Positions 11,110 through 21,939 of a stretch of DNA of 64,000 nucleotides are shown in pieces. Source of the DNA: Vigna angularis (lineage: Eukaryota > Streptophyta > Magnoliopsida > Fabales > Fabaceae); contig NC_068976.1 in assembly GCF_016808095.1 (NCBI RefSeq), positions 3,306,001 to 3,370,000 on the forward strand. Reading direction: 5' to 3'. Within the stretch, counting starts at the first letter, position 1; each line of letters starts with the position of its first letter. Under the pieces are notes generated by a model. It saw nothing but the letters and a program-made list of their open reading frames with translations, made no database searches and was not told the DNA's origin. The position numbers were made by a program, and so were the translations under genes.

Positions 11110-13678
11110 CATTATGGATGAGTTCTTTTATGCTCTATGGGATATGGTGGTTTCTACTTAAATTTTACATTGAAAATATCCTCTTGATTATATTATATGT
11201 AAAGAGATCACGCTAAATGAAGATCGACTTGGTTTTTTAAATAGAATTCTAAACCTTCCCAATAAATAAAAGCATGGATAGTTGAATTTTGTAATTTAGG
11301 TCACTAGTCAAACTTTTCTTCTAAAATGTAATAAGAGCAAACGACAATTAATTTGGTATTATTAGCTGTAAAATGAGATGAAAAGAGAGAGAGATTCTAT
11401 GTTCCATTGCGATGAGATAATCAAATTCCCATTCAATGTGGTGAGCCGTATTCCTCCACATTTGCTAAATGGGTTTACAAAACATTAATTTATAAAGTGA
11501 CAACCTAAATTTCTATCCTTTTCTGAAGTTCAAAGCATAAGGTAAAGAATAAATGTTAGTTACGTCAATGAAAAATAATAAAAAAGTCCCAAAAGAAAAT
11601 CCTATTTTTCTTCACTGTCGTGGGTCAAACCTTAAAGTTCTAGTACTTAATCTTAGATGACTTCCCATTAAACCTTTTTAAGGGTGTTTAGTTGGTAATG
11701 GAAATGGAATAATCGAAAATTTGTGACAACAAATTACAGAATGTCAAACCCCCGAATATATTTTTCTCTATTTAAATCTCATTCACCATAGAAATACCAG
11801 TGGAGTCTTATATATTATATTTTCTTATGGGACAAAATGAACCAATTAATCAAAGGTATAGTTGTCACCAAGTCTTATATTATATCATTTGAATTAATCA
11901 CAATGACAAACTTTCGAAGTTGACGAATATTTTAAGAGAGAAGTAAGCAAGAACAGATAACCTAAAACTTTAGAGTTTGTTGATCTTCCTTTTCATAAAT
12001 CATTCAATTTTCACATTTTTACTGGATATAAGAGTTGAATTTTAACTCATGGTTGAACTCGGAAGACCTATTAATCGAAGTTAACATTAGATATAATTTC
12101 GTTCTCCACTCACAAAGCAATTCGATAAGGAGTGATGGGGAATATGAAGTTGGGTTGTAAAGTAAACGCGGGAAGAAGGCTGCAGGGAATTTCATCCAGA
12201 ATTTTAAAAGCAGAGATAGAATTCCTTCAATATTCCTCTTTTTCCTTCTTTTTGAGCAATGAGGGGAAGCAAGAAGTTTCAGGTTAGGAAGGTTCAAATA
12301 GAAGGATCCTTGAAGTAGAACCTTAAATTCCCACATTGGGAAAAAAAAAGGCACTCTCTACGAACCTACCTAAAACAAAAAGCCTTTCAACTAAATGGTA
12401 TAGGGAGTAGCAGTGTACAACTGTACTAATGCAACGTGTCCTAGGTACAACAAGTGTGGAACAAAACTCGTTTTACATGTCCATTGACCATGACATTTGA
12501 TTTAGTGGTTTTGCTAAGTGGATGCTTCTCAGCACACCACATGGCATTACATTAGGTGATATTTGTGGCCTTTAAGAATCAGACAAAAACTTAATACTGT
12601 TGGTGGGAATTATTACTGCACTTTGCTCTCACCACCTGCTTGGGTCGGAAACGTGTTTTTTTTTCTTAATTATGGTTCGTGAATTTTGCACCCAAATTAT
12701 AGGTATAAACAGGGAAATAACATGAATTTTGATTTTGTGAAGAATCAAGTCGGCTATTGGCCTCCAACTCAACTTTTGCAGCAAAATTATTGGACCTTGT
12801 TGACTTTATGAGCATACATTATATGAATTCGGTCTTATTATATGTAATTTCTACTGCTAAATTAGCATCTTCAATGATGTCACTGTTCCATTTATTTACT
12901 TAGTGAATAACTGAAGCACACGCCAATTGCCAATCAAATCACTGTGTGTTGAATTAGATAAGCCGATAAATAATGTCTGAATCAATCCACTGATGTTTAG
13001 TTTGGTGTATTGGAGAAAAATGAAGATGCAAACAAAAAAGACGAGTACATGTAGAATAGTAAAAAATAAAGAGTAATCTAATGTCTTTATTTTTTTTTAG
13101 TTACATGATTATCCTATAAGTCTATTTCCCAGAAACTTCTCAATAAGTAATAATTTTATTAGAAGACAAAAATGAAAAAAAATTAATTTTTTTCATAAAT
13201 TTAAATTAACTTATATATAAATTAAAAATAATAATTTACGGTAATATTAGTTTGTGAAAAAGAAAACTCATTTAAATTTTGTTTTCTTCATTCTTTTTAC
13301 TATAAATGTTAAAACTTTATCAAAACATATTTCAAGTTACCAATGATAAAAGATTGGACATGAATTTTTTACTACTATAAATACAATGTGTTTTTGTTAG
13401 GGATAACAAAATTATTCGTGTGCACATATATTACAAATAAAATTCACAATAGATTGTAGATAAACAAATCGGATACTATCTGTATTCGTAGGTGTCCATT
13501 ACGTATCAAGAATTAAAATTATATTTTAAATTTACTTAAAATTTAAATTAATTTATATTTTATTAGATAAATTTCATTAAAATTAAATTTTAATTTATAT
13601 ATAATTTAGTTTATATTATATATCTATATATATTGTTATTTTATTTAGATTTTGTTTTAAAATTTATAAAATATTTTT
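10985..13678. other. No gene seen; AT-rich intergenic DNA
   Basis: Apart from the TA tract at 11020, the region has no repeat structure I recognise. A 111-codon minus-strand frame at 12019-12354 has no motif, unremarkable composition and overlaps AT-rich non-coding-looking DNA; I do not call it a gene. Codon-sized bias is absent. This and 13946-16610 are the best candidates for older, low-copy sequence in the window. Confidence 0.5.
11020..11109. repeat. Long (TA)n microsatellite
   Basis: A near-perfect run of about 45 TA units, 90 bp, the longest simple repeat in the window. Confidence 0.97.
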
Positions 13679-13945
13679 CACTACTACAAAAAAGCGTATA
13701 GATAGCGTTTTTTTTATCATAAAATAGATAGAGCTTCTAAAAAAAAGCTTTATCTATTGGTGGTCGACAATAGATAACGCTTATTTTAAAAAGCGCTATC
13801 TATTGATGTAGATTTTTTTTAAAAAAATGATTTAAAAAAAAATAATTTTTAATAAAATATTTTGAAAAATATAAAATATTTTTTCAAAAGAAAATATAGA
13901 ATATTGATTATATTATGACAAATCTGCGTTATCTATTAGTTCTAT
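13679..13945 (+). mobile_element. CACTA-type transposon end
   Basis: Starts CACTACTACAAAAAAGCG, a typical CACTA (En/Spm) terminal inverted repeat. Behind it come several subterminal words of the AGATAGCG / TAGATAACGC / GCGCTATCTATTG kind on both strands, as expected for transposase binding sites. An ATCTGCGTTATCTATTAG word at about 13920-13940 may be another. No matching TTTGTAGTAGTG end was seen downstream before 16611, so only one terminus survives or the other lies elsewhere. Confidence 0.55.
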
Positions 13946-16610
13946 TATATACAAAACAATATAAAATATTAAGAAAAATATGATAAAGAAAAAGGTCTCA
14001 AAAAGAATGTTCACTAATATGAATAAAAACTACTAATATGAATAAAAACTATTGGTACAATAATATTTCAAAATATAATAGTTAAGTTGTCCACTAAGTG
14101 TTATGACATGACATTACTTTATAAGATAATATATACAACCATAACATATTAGTACCTGTAAGGATGTACATCACCAATAACATAACCTATAAACATGTAC
14201 TAATTACATGTAAACACCAATTTTTCCTATTTCAATGATTTGACTCTTACGTTATTGTTGACATATGCAATTAGAAAAACATTGCAAGAAACAAAAATAA
14301 TATAAAATTAATTAATTAAATTTTAACTACAAATTAATTATGACAATGAAGATAATTTACATTAGTTGGAATTGTCTTTCATTCACAATGTGATAATTTT
14401 CTTCATATATCGACACACATAATTTAAATATATGCGGAGATTCACAGATACCCCGAGTTTTAAAATACTCGATAATATTTTTTAAACGAGTATATAACAA
14501 GTAACAAGTGAAATTTGTCTATTCTAGATTGATATCCATGTTTAACCCGACTCATTACCATGACTATATCTTACCTTTTTACCAAGTTAAAATTTGAAGT
14601 GTTTAACAAAAAAAAAAAAAAAAAGCTAGGCCTGAGAGAAGAAAAAAAAGAAAGAAGTGGGTTTCATCTTTTTAAAAATTTTCATTCTAACTATCGAAGA
14701 TCAAATATCTTTTTTTATTTTCATCTTTCCTGACGTACCTTTTTTTTCACTCACCGTATAAGAAAACAAGAGTTTTGTATTATGGAAACCAATACAAACA
14801 AGTCTTATTATTGAGGCCATTTGAATTTAGATTGGAGTCTAATCTAATCTCACAAATTAATCTAGATATTTACGGAGTACATATTATCTTCTATATCTAT
14901 TTTAATTTGTTTATGTTAATAAATAATGTAAGATTTTTTAAATATTCACTTATGTAAAAGACAAGATATCATAATAAAAAGGATCAATAAATAATTATGA
15001 AAACTAAACTTTACTTTTATCTAAGAGATTTCACATGACGTAAAAATAAAATAAATTTATAGTATATAAATAGATAAAAACGGATGAAAATATTATTTTA
15101 TAATTAATTTTATAAATAATTAAGTTAGATTTAAGAGTTAGATGTTTTAGTGTAAAGAAAATGTGATAGAGATTTCAGATCAAATAAAAGTAAAACAAAT
15201 TTATTTATATTAGATTATTTATAATACAAGATGATTAGTATATATTTTAATCAAATCATAAATTTAGTCAATTTAAAATGTCATAATTTTTGAAATCTAA
15301 TGTGACCAATAGAAAATTAGGACAGGTATATAATTATGGTAGAAATGGAATGCTGTGCATTTGGTATAGTGATCCAATAACATATGATAATTTAGAATAT
15401 GTTGTTGTTAAAAGTCTTATCGAATTTAATCTATGAATAAGTTGAAATAAGAAAGGTAGAAAGTAAGAGAAGGCCGTAAAAGAAACAGCTGGAAGGGAGA
15501 GTCTCATCAAATTATGGTTTGTCGCATTGTATAAGAATTGTCATTGGACTTGTTTTAGTAATGGGACCCTTAACATTCCTCTAAATGGCCCAAAGTTGAA
15601 GGCATTTTTTGGATTCTTTTAGATGTAAACATTTTGATATATGATGTGCTTGAAAGTGAAAGGATCTTTCGCTTTTCAAAGTGGTATTCAACTAGTTGAG
15701 CTTCAGACACAGAATCAAAGTCGACTTCCAATTCAGTCTTTGGACATTATAGCAATTTGCATTCAGAAACTCCCAATCAGCTTCCAGGACTTACTGTTTG
15801 TTCTTCACACTTCATATTATATTATATTATATTATATTATTATATATATATATATATAAACAAAAAGACTAATCCCCTTAATTAAGTCAGTTAATTAAAC
15901 AACTTTCAACAAAAGTAATTATTTTTCCAAACATTATTGAGCTACTAAGTGTGCGTGGAGTGTTTTAAATGGCAATGATATTAATCATAATGGTAACCAA
16001 TTGACGAGACCAGCCATCAGATTTTAGAGACAGGTTTTTATGATAAAGATGATTTTTTTTAACTTTATTACATTCACTTTATTTTAATTATATTTATTAT
16101 TTTATTTTACTCATATTTAGTATTATATATCATTGTTTACTTTCTTCAATTTGTAAATCCAATATTTTAAAGCGTGGGATGTTTTGTAAAAATTAATATA
16201 CCTCTTAATAAAAAAATAATAAGAATTAAAACAATTAATTATGCTTTTATTGGTTGTTCTTTGCATAATACTATTTTGTTATTAATTTTGAAGTAAGTGA
16301 AATTTCTAACAATACTATGAAAAGTATCTTTCTTTTAAGGGATATAGAGACTTAAACAGATTATAATATCTTTATTTTCATTTTACCTTCTAGTGCTAAT
16401 ATTATTTGTAATGCAGGTTTTTGTTTTTGACTTTTTTTTTTGTTTAATATAATCTTTCTCATTCTCATTAGATTGCAATAGAGAAGGTGTTTACATGTTT
16501 AAAAGAAAATTAGTTATGGAATTCATTATACAAAATTTCCTATTGTTATTGAAGGTTATAATGATGGAAATTGGATTTATGATTCAAATGACAAAATCAT
16601 TTGTTTCGGT
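13946..16610. other. No gene seen; AT-rich DNA
   Basis: Very AT-rich with short poly(A) and poly(T) tracts, for example a 17-base A run near 14610 and a (TATAT)n / (TA)n tract at 15815-15858. Small frames (14775, 15641, 16495 starts) lack motifs; the last runs into the Tat LTR. The target sequence of the Tat insertion is at its right end. Confidence 0.5.
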
Positions 16611-17370
16611 TGCTAGGTCGAGTGACCCTAACCCCTTCATGCTTTCTCCTTCGATCCTCTTAAATATCGGTCGGTCCTTCTTAACACCGTTCGGTTTCAC
16701 ACTCCAAACCTCCCGAACATCATTCGGTCACGGTCTCTCCTCTCCTTTCTCGTCATGTCGTCCGGAGGTGTACCTGCTAAAGGTGCTCCCATGCTTAAGT
16801 TAGTCAATTGTTTGTTGGTGAGTTCAATGAAACAGTAATGAATGTGCAATAAATGTCAGCCCCCAACCACTTACCTTTGACATGTATTTATAATTTTCAT
16901 TATGGACTTGGGATTAGTGAAGTCTTAATCACGTCCAATCCTAACCCAAGGTCTTTAATCGTTACTTACCTTAATCTTATTGGGATATCTAATTAGACTT
17001 TCGCCGATCGTTTGTGAAGTTCGTCCGACTAGATTGAGGACAGGATGGCTTCATGGCCGTTTGGCTTGTGTGGTACGCCCTTTTGCTGGACGTTCGTCAA
17101 GACCATCCGACAAAGCAGATGACGAATATCGTCACTGCATTCGGCTTATGTGGTACGCTCTTTCGCTGGACGTTCATCAAGACCGTTCGACAAGGCAGAT
17201 GACTGGTATCGTCACTACCGTTCGACTTCTATGGTACGCCCTTTCGTTGGACGTTCGCCAAGATGTCCGACAAGGTAGATGACGAATATCGTCCTGACCG
17301 TTCGACTTGTGTCCGTCCGACAAGGCAGATGACGGATATCGTGAAGACCGTTCAACTCATACGGTACACA
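16611..17370 (-). mobile_element. Tat-like element 3' LTR (about 760 bp)
   Basis: Most of this segment matches 28689-29439: both contain TCACACTCCAA, CCTCCCGAAC, GTCCGGAGG- or GCCCGGAGG-type words, GATGCTTAAGTTA and a long shared block around TTGGGATATCTAATTAGAC. On the minus strand it begins TGTGTACCGTATGAG next to a purine tract at 17371, so this is the downstream LTR. The U3-like half (about 17000-17350) is built of tandem units near 80 bp containing TGGTACGCCC, GGACGTTCGTC and GACAAGGCAGATGACG. The low-coordinate end (TGCTAGGTCGAG) is inferred from TG...CA symmetry. No TSD can be checked because the other LTR's outer end is lost. Confidence 0.75.
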
Positions 17371-17386
17371 AGCCCCTCAAGCCCTA
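17371..17386 (-). other. Polypurine tract of the Tat element
   Basis: Minus strand TAGGGCTTGAGGGGCT lies immediately upstream of the LTR start TGTGTACC. It is in the correct place to prime plus-strand synthesis and sets the element's orientation. Confidence 0.7.
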
Positions 17387-17587
17387 GGCAACGCATTTGA
17401 TGTAGGGTTTAAGTCAAAATGGTCTTTAGCAAGTTTAGGAAGTGGTGTCGCGGGTGGCATTTTAGCGAGAAAACACGTGTGCTGTGATTTCAAATTCGGA
17501 CAGTTGGAGCGCATTCACATTTAAGTCGTTGACTTATTAGTTTTTAACGACTGTGATGTGTTAGCGTTTTTCAAGAAATAGATTTGC

Positions 17588-17596
17588 TATAAAAAG
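17588..17596 (+). promoter_or_regulatory. TATA box for the antisense gene
   Basis: TATAAAAAG on the plus strand, 95 bp before the ATG at 17683 and outside the 3' LTR. It is followed by a C/T-rich stretch (CACCTTTACCCCC) of the kind found near plant start sites. It points away from the LTR and against the direction of gag-pol, as expected if the antisense gene has its own promoter. Confidence 0.55.
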
Positions 17597-17682
17597 GGTG
17601 GGTGGGGACGCCGTCACCTTTACCCCCTTTTTCGCTTCTTTGGTTTGTGGTTTAGATCATTCTTTTTCCTTCAAGGTAATAA

Positions 17683-18693
17683 ATGACAATCGTTGATGCT
17701 GAGTCACCGGTGGAGTCGTCGGGAAGAGGCGGCGGGGGTGCGTCGGGTAGTGGCGATTGGTCTTCTTCCCCCGACTCGGTGTCGTCTTCTTATCTCGAGA
17801 GGTCTGACAAGGACGGGAGCTCACGACCTCTATTCCCTGTGAAAACTGGGGCAAAGGGAGTGGAACCTCAGTCTCCCGTATTTACTACGGAAAGAGTTAT
17901 CAGTGGGATGGCCATCCATCTGTTAAAGGGGGGCATAGATATTGATGACGTAGGTCCAGTGTCGGGCGATAGTTTGTCACCCATTTAGGGGTATGACTGG
18001 GCGTCCGGAGATGTAGCCCTCTATGTATCTGAATATGGCACGAAAAAGCAGTGATTGCCAGGGACGTTGAGGATGCTCGTTTGGTGCGTGTTGGTGTTAG
18101 TCAAAGGCACGAGTGGGTCTTCCACGAAAAAGAGTCAAGTACTGATGACTTCTTTTATGTGTATACTTACTTCTTTAGCCAACTTTTCGTTCGGGTGCCT
18201 TTCACGCCTTTTTAGTCAGACGTCCTCCGTCAACTAAATGTTGCTCCTTCGCAATTGCATCCGAACTCGTAGGTCTCGGTTCAAGCGTTCGCAGCGATGT
18301 GTTCAACCTTGGAGATAACTCCTACCGTTCCTATCCTTCTACACTATTTTTATGTCTACCCATTCGCGAAGCGAGGTTGGGTGTCTTTGACGTCCGTAAA
18401 GGGTAGATGTCTATTCAGGCCCTTTTGCGATTCGTTCAAGAATTTTAAAGACCAGTTTTTTAAGGTCATAATAAGGGAGGCAGGCCGATCTGAGCTCCAT
18501 GACAAGTTCGGCCAACCTCATTTCCCCTTTTATTGGACGAGGAGGCCACGAAAGATAAAAGCTTACTCGATTGGTCTTTTGAGTCAGACGAACTTAGAGG
18601 CTGTGAGGATTATTAATAACTTGCCCTGTCGTATCTCTGCCCGCGGCCTTGTTGAATGCCTTAGCCATGAGGATTTTGACCAATTGGCGTTTA
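17683..18693 (+). pseudogene. Tat antisense gene, exon 1 (broken)
   Basis: This plus-strand gene lies between the Tat pol (minus strand) and its 3' LTR, the place and direction known for the antisense ORF of plant Tat elements. The N-terminus is Ser/Gly-rich (SGRGGGGASGSGDWSSSP), then comes GYDWASGDVALYVSEYG. After a frameshift near 18045, a frame carries FYVYTYFFSQLFVRVPFTPF, ITPTVPILLHYFYVYPFAKR and GWVSLTSVKGRCLFRPF, then FYWTRRPRKI. This matches what I know of the 'putative gypsy type transposon' family (Transposase_28), whose biochemical role is unknown. In-frame stops are at about 17986, 18217 and 18271. Function as a DNA transposase should not be assumed from the family name. Confidence 0.7.
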
Positions 18694-18767
18694 GTATGGT
18701 ATTTGTGTTTGGTTGTTTGAGTTGGTACCTTGGTGTTAACTTAGCTAAGTTTTCATCGTCTTTACAG
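18694..18767 (+). other. Candidate spliceosomal intron, 74 nt
   Basis: Begins GTATGG, is T-rich (over 40% T), contains a TTAGCTAAG branch-like site and ends TTTACAG. Removing it joins the frame of exon 1 (phase 1) to the frame that carries the C-terminal half of the protein, without creating a stop at the joint. Translated through, the segment gives an atypical hydrophobic run and then a stop at 18804. Splicing is inferred from sequence only. Confidence 0.5.
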
Positions 18768-19744
18768 ACATTATGTCGATCCCGGCTCCTTGCAAATCCA
18801 GCTTGATGTCTTTGCGGAAGGAGTTGGGTGGGGCTCCTTCGTCTAGCAAGGCTCCTAGCCCGGTTCCCCACATTAAGGTGGTCGCGGCTTCAACAAGTTG
18901 ATTGCCTGCTACTGAACGGACGAAGGCTGTCGAGGGGGGTCGGACTGGATGTCAAGTTCAACCTCTCGCTTTGATGGCTTTAAGGCAATCATCTGAGGGG
19001 GTCACTACCTCGATCGTTCCTCTAGAAAGAAAAAGGAAGGCATAGAGAGAGGGCGACAAGTCTTTGAAAAGGAATCGAAAGGAGGGGGGTGCTGGTCGTC
19101 CTCTTCTTGGGGGCCTCTTCATCCCAGAGTTCAATGCTAGTCATAAGATTAACTTCCACATGAGCTCCCTTCATCGGTTGGTGGTGGAATCGCTCTTCGA
19201 GGCCCAAGTTACTAACGCCATACTAGAGTTATCAACGAGGGCGTCCATGCTATCTTGGTATCTTCGTGGTCAAGCCGACCGGCATGGATCTGAGCAAGTG
19301 TTAGAAGATTTAGTGGCTGAGAAGGAAATCTCTACCGACCTTCGTGCCGAGGTCGAAGCACTAAAGGTTGTCCAAGAGGAGCGCGAGGGGAGGTTGACCG
19401 ACCTCCAACTTGAGCTTGATGAAGCATGTCGGCAACTAAATCAAGCTACTGAGTTATTAAGGGACGCGCCTAATCGAAGAAAGGGGGGTGTTGAAGGTGT
19501 CGACAACCGAGCAGACCGCGCGGGAAAAGGAATCTATTGCGGAGACCAAGGCCTTACAAAGCAGGCTTGAACAGTCCGACAAGAAGATGGTCAATTGAAC
19601 GCCTTAGTTGTGTTTCAGCACGAAGAAGGCTTTAACAAGGCCTTGCGACAGGCATGCTTTTTGCTAGGGGTGGACGACCCGTACACCCAAGGTTTTAGCG
19701 TAGAGAAGGAGGTGATTGAGGGCGAGTTAGTCCCACTCGAGTAG
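18768..19744 (+). pseudogene. Tat antisense gene, C-terminal half (broken)
   Basis: The frame continues MSIPAPCKSS and holds FNASHKINFHMSSLHRLVVE and ILELSTRASMLSWYLRGQ, then a coiled-coil-like segment (LRAEVEALKVVQEEREGRL, LQLELDEACRQLNQATEL) from about 19290 to 19470. A frameshift near 19490 moves into a frame that ends with HEEGFNKALRQACFLLGVDD and VIEGELVPLE before the stop at 19742-19744. The order domain, linker, coiled coil, short conserved tail matches the antisense ORF of legume Tat elements as I know it. Stops at about 18899 and 19042 and the frameshift make it non-functional here. The gene converges on the integrase end at 20601. Confidence 0.65.
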
Positions 19745-20000
19745 TCCAATTTGGTTGCGATGGTGCCGATTAGGTGATTTGCTTGTTATGTTGGGGGATC
19801 TTTTGTTTTAATATGTTGCTTAGTGTGGTTGGGCATCAAATGATTTAGGTTCGTCAGTGTGTGCTTCGGCAGCCCATTGATACATTCTTTTGTACATCCC
19901 CGAACTTGTTTTTTGAATACCATCGTGTTGACTTTCATGTATGACGCTGTCTCGTTTTTGCTTATCATTTTTAACGCAAGGTAAATTTTACTTCACATAA

Positions 20001-20478
20001 ACCGAACGGTAGTGGTTCCGTATCGGAACGCCCCATTCACCGTTCGGCCAAGTTGACAGTGGTTCCTTCACGGAACACTCCATTCATCAACTTGGTTTTT
20101 AATTGAATCGAACGATAGTGGTTCCGTATCGGAACGCCCCGTTCATCGTTCGGCCAAGTTGACAACGGTTCCTTAACGGAACAATTCGTTCATCAACTTG
20201 GTTTTTAATTGAACCGAAAGGTAGTGGTTCCGTATTGGAACGCCCCGTTCACCGTTCGGCCAAGTTGATAGTAGTTTCTTCACGGAACACTATGTTCATC
20301 AACTTGGTTTTTAATTGAACCGAATGGTAGTGGTTCCTTATTGGAACGCCCCGTTCACCTTTTGGTCAAGTTGACAGTGGTTCCTTCACGGAACACTCCG
20401 TTCATCAACTTGGTTTTTAATTGAACCGAACGGTAGTGGTTCCATATCGGAACGCCCCGTTCACCGTTCGGTCAGTTC
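20001..20478. repeat. 106-bp tandem array, about 4.5 copies
   Basis: Units start at 20001, 20107, 20213, 20319 and 20425, exactly 106 bp apart, with substitutions but no indels in register. Each monomer reads ACCGAACGGTAGTGGTTCCG ... ACCGTTCGGCC followed by CCAAGTTGA ... TCAACTTGG, so it contains two stem-loops: one closed by CCGAACGGT/ACCGTTCGG and one by CCAAGTTGA/TCAACTTGG. A small inner palindrome GTTCCGTATCGGAAC lies in the first. The array sits between the convergent ends of the antisense gene (19744) and Tat integrase (20601). Confidence 0.9.
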
Positions 20479-20600
20479 GACTATGGCTTTTAGCCGTTTA
20501 AAGCGCATTAGCGGTCCGTTTATAGATCTTGCTAGAAAACTGCATGAAACTTTTTGTTTGTTATATTAATCAAAAGAGGGGAGTTACAACAGATAAGTGT

Positions 20601-21744
20601 TTAACTAAAGTAAAATTTCAAATGCGATGCGTTCCATGTGTTTGGAATAGGTCGTTCGCCTGGATGACAGAGGCGGTATGCCCCATTGCCGAGCGCTTCT
20701 ACGATTTTCAAAGGTCCTTCCCATTTGGCTGCTAGTTTGCCATGTGAATTCGTTCGTCGTGCCTCGCTTGTTTTCCTCCAAACCAGGTCTCCTTCTTGGA
20801 AGCTTCGAGGCCGTACCATTGTATTATACCTTCTTTCCACCATCCTCTTACAAGCTTCCGCCCTCAAAGCCGCCCGGTCTCTTCTCTCGTCTATGGTGTC
20901 CAGCTCCACCCTTAGCTCCTCCTCGTTCAGATGGATGTCTTCGAGTTGTCGTCTCAAAGAAGGTTCGCCCAACTCAACCGATAACATGGCATCAGTACTG
21001 TACGTCAGATTGAAAGGTGTTTCGTCAGTCGTTCCGTGCGGAGTGCGTCTGTACGCCCACATGACTTCTAGGTGTTCATCAACCCAAGCTCCCTTCTTCT
21101 CTCCTAACCGTCTTTTTAGTTCCGTGACAATCGTGTTGTTCACCGCTTCCACTTGGCCATTTGTCTAGGGATGGTCCACTAGGCTGGTCACGTGTTTTAT
21201 TCCCAATCCTTGATAAAATTAACGTAGTTTCTTGTCTATGAATTTCTTGACGTTATCAGTGACGATTGTTCGAGGGAGTCTGAATCAGCAGACTAGCTTC
21301 TAGACGAACTTCTGCACTTGTTGTGCGGTTATTGTCGCTAGCGCTTCCGCCTCTACCCACTTGGTGAAGTAGTCAATCGCGGCCAAGAGGAATTTCTTCT
21401 ATGCTTGTCTGGGGGGAAAGGGCCCAACGATATCCATTCCCCATTGCGCGAACGGCCAAGGGGAAACCATGACGTGCAATGCGGTTGGTGGGGCATGGGT
21501 GTCGTTGGCATGTGCTTGGCATGTTGGGCACTTCTGGACGAATCGCTTGGCGTCCTCTTCCATGGTAGGCCAGTAATAGCCAGCCATTACCACTCAGTTC
21601 TTAAGAGTTCTCCGACCGGTGTGGAAGCCGCATATCCCGTTGTGGAGTTCATCCAACACATACTGGGCTTCGAGTCCAGACAAGCATTTGAGGAGGGGAT
21701 TTGTGAATCCCCTATGGTAGAGATCTCCCCCTATTATTGATGGT
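20601..21744 (-). pseudogene. Tat-like gypsy integrase, broken
   Basis: Minus-strand frames give a gypsy integrase in order: an N-terminal part with GDLYHRGFTNPLLKCLSG (about 21685-21735), the HHCC finger (VLDELHNGICGFHTGR, then KCPTCQAHA), GMDIVGPFPP with the first catalytic Asp (about 21415), an IVTDN block with the second Asp (about 21255), and TNGQVEAVNNT with the catalytic Glu at the start of a clean 183-codon frame (20601-21152). That frame includes TPFNLTYSTDAMLSVELG and an RSFQEGDLVWRKT/LAAKWEGPLKI tail domain. Stops interrupt the 21153-21590 part. Style fits the Tat lineage. PR, RT and RNase H should precede it but are replaced by copia-2 sequence at 21745. Confidence 0.8.
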
Positions 21745-21939
21745 AATAATCGATTATCTGTTCATGACTACCCCAGATTTGAAGAGCTAGTTAGAATAAT
21801 CGATTATGCCTCCGAATAATCAATTAAATGCGAACCGAATCCTTTCTCAGACGCTCGGAATAATCGATTATATCCCTTGGATAATCGATTAAATACGTTG
21901 GGAGTACAAAAAGCGTGAACAAAATCAGAAATCTTGAGT
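21745..21939 (-). other. Deletion joint between copia-2 and Tat integrase
   Basis: Between the RNase H stop of copia-2 and the first Tat integrase codons lie under 200 bp of copia 3' spacer with three palindromes of the form ATAATCGATTAT (first at 21746-21757) plus variants. No PPT-LTR of copia-2 is present. The sequence passes directly into Tat integrase coding DNA at about 21744. Confidence 0.6.

Noticed and set aside
12019..12354. 111-codon minus-strand ORF as a host gene
   Set aside because: No motif, ordinary length for chance in this region, no splice or promoter context.
20001..20478. CRISPR-like array
   Set aside because: The units are continuous 106-bp repeats without unique spacers, in a plant retroelement.
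20678..21168. Plus-strand Ser/Pro-rich ORFs
   Set aside because: Exact antisense shadows of the Tat integrase coding sequence.
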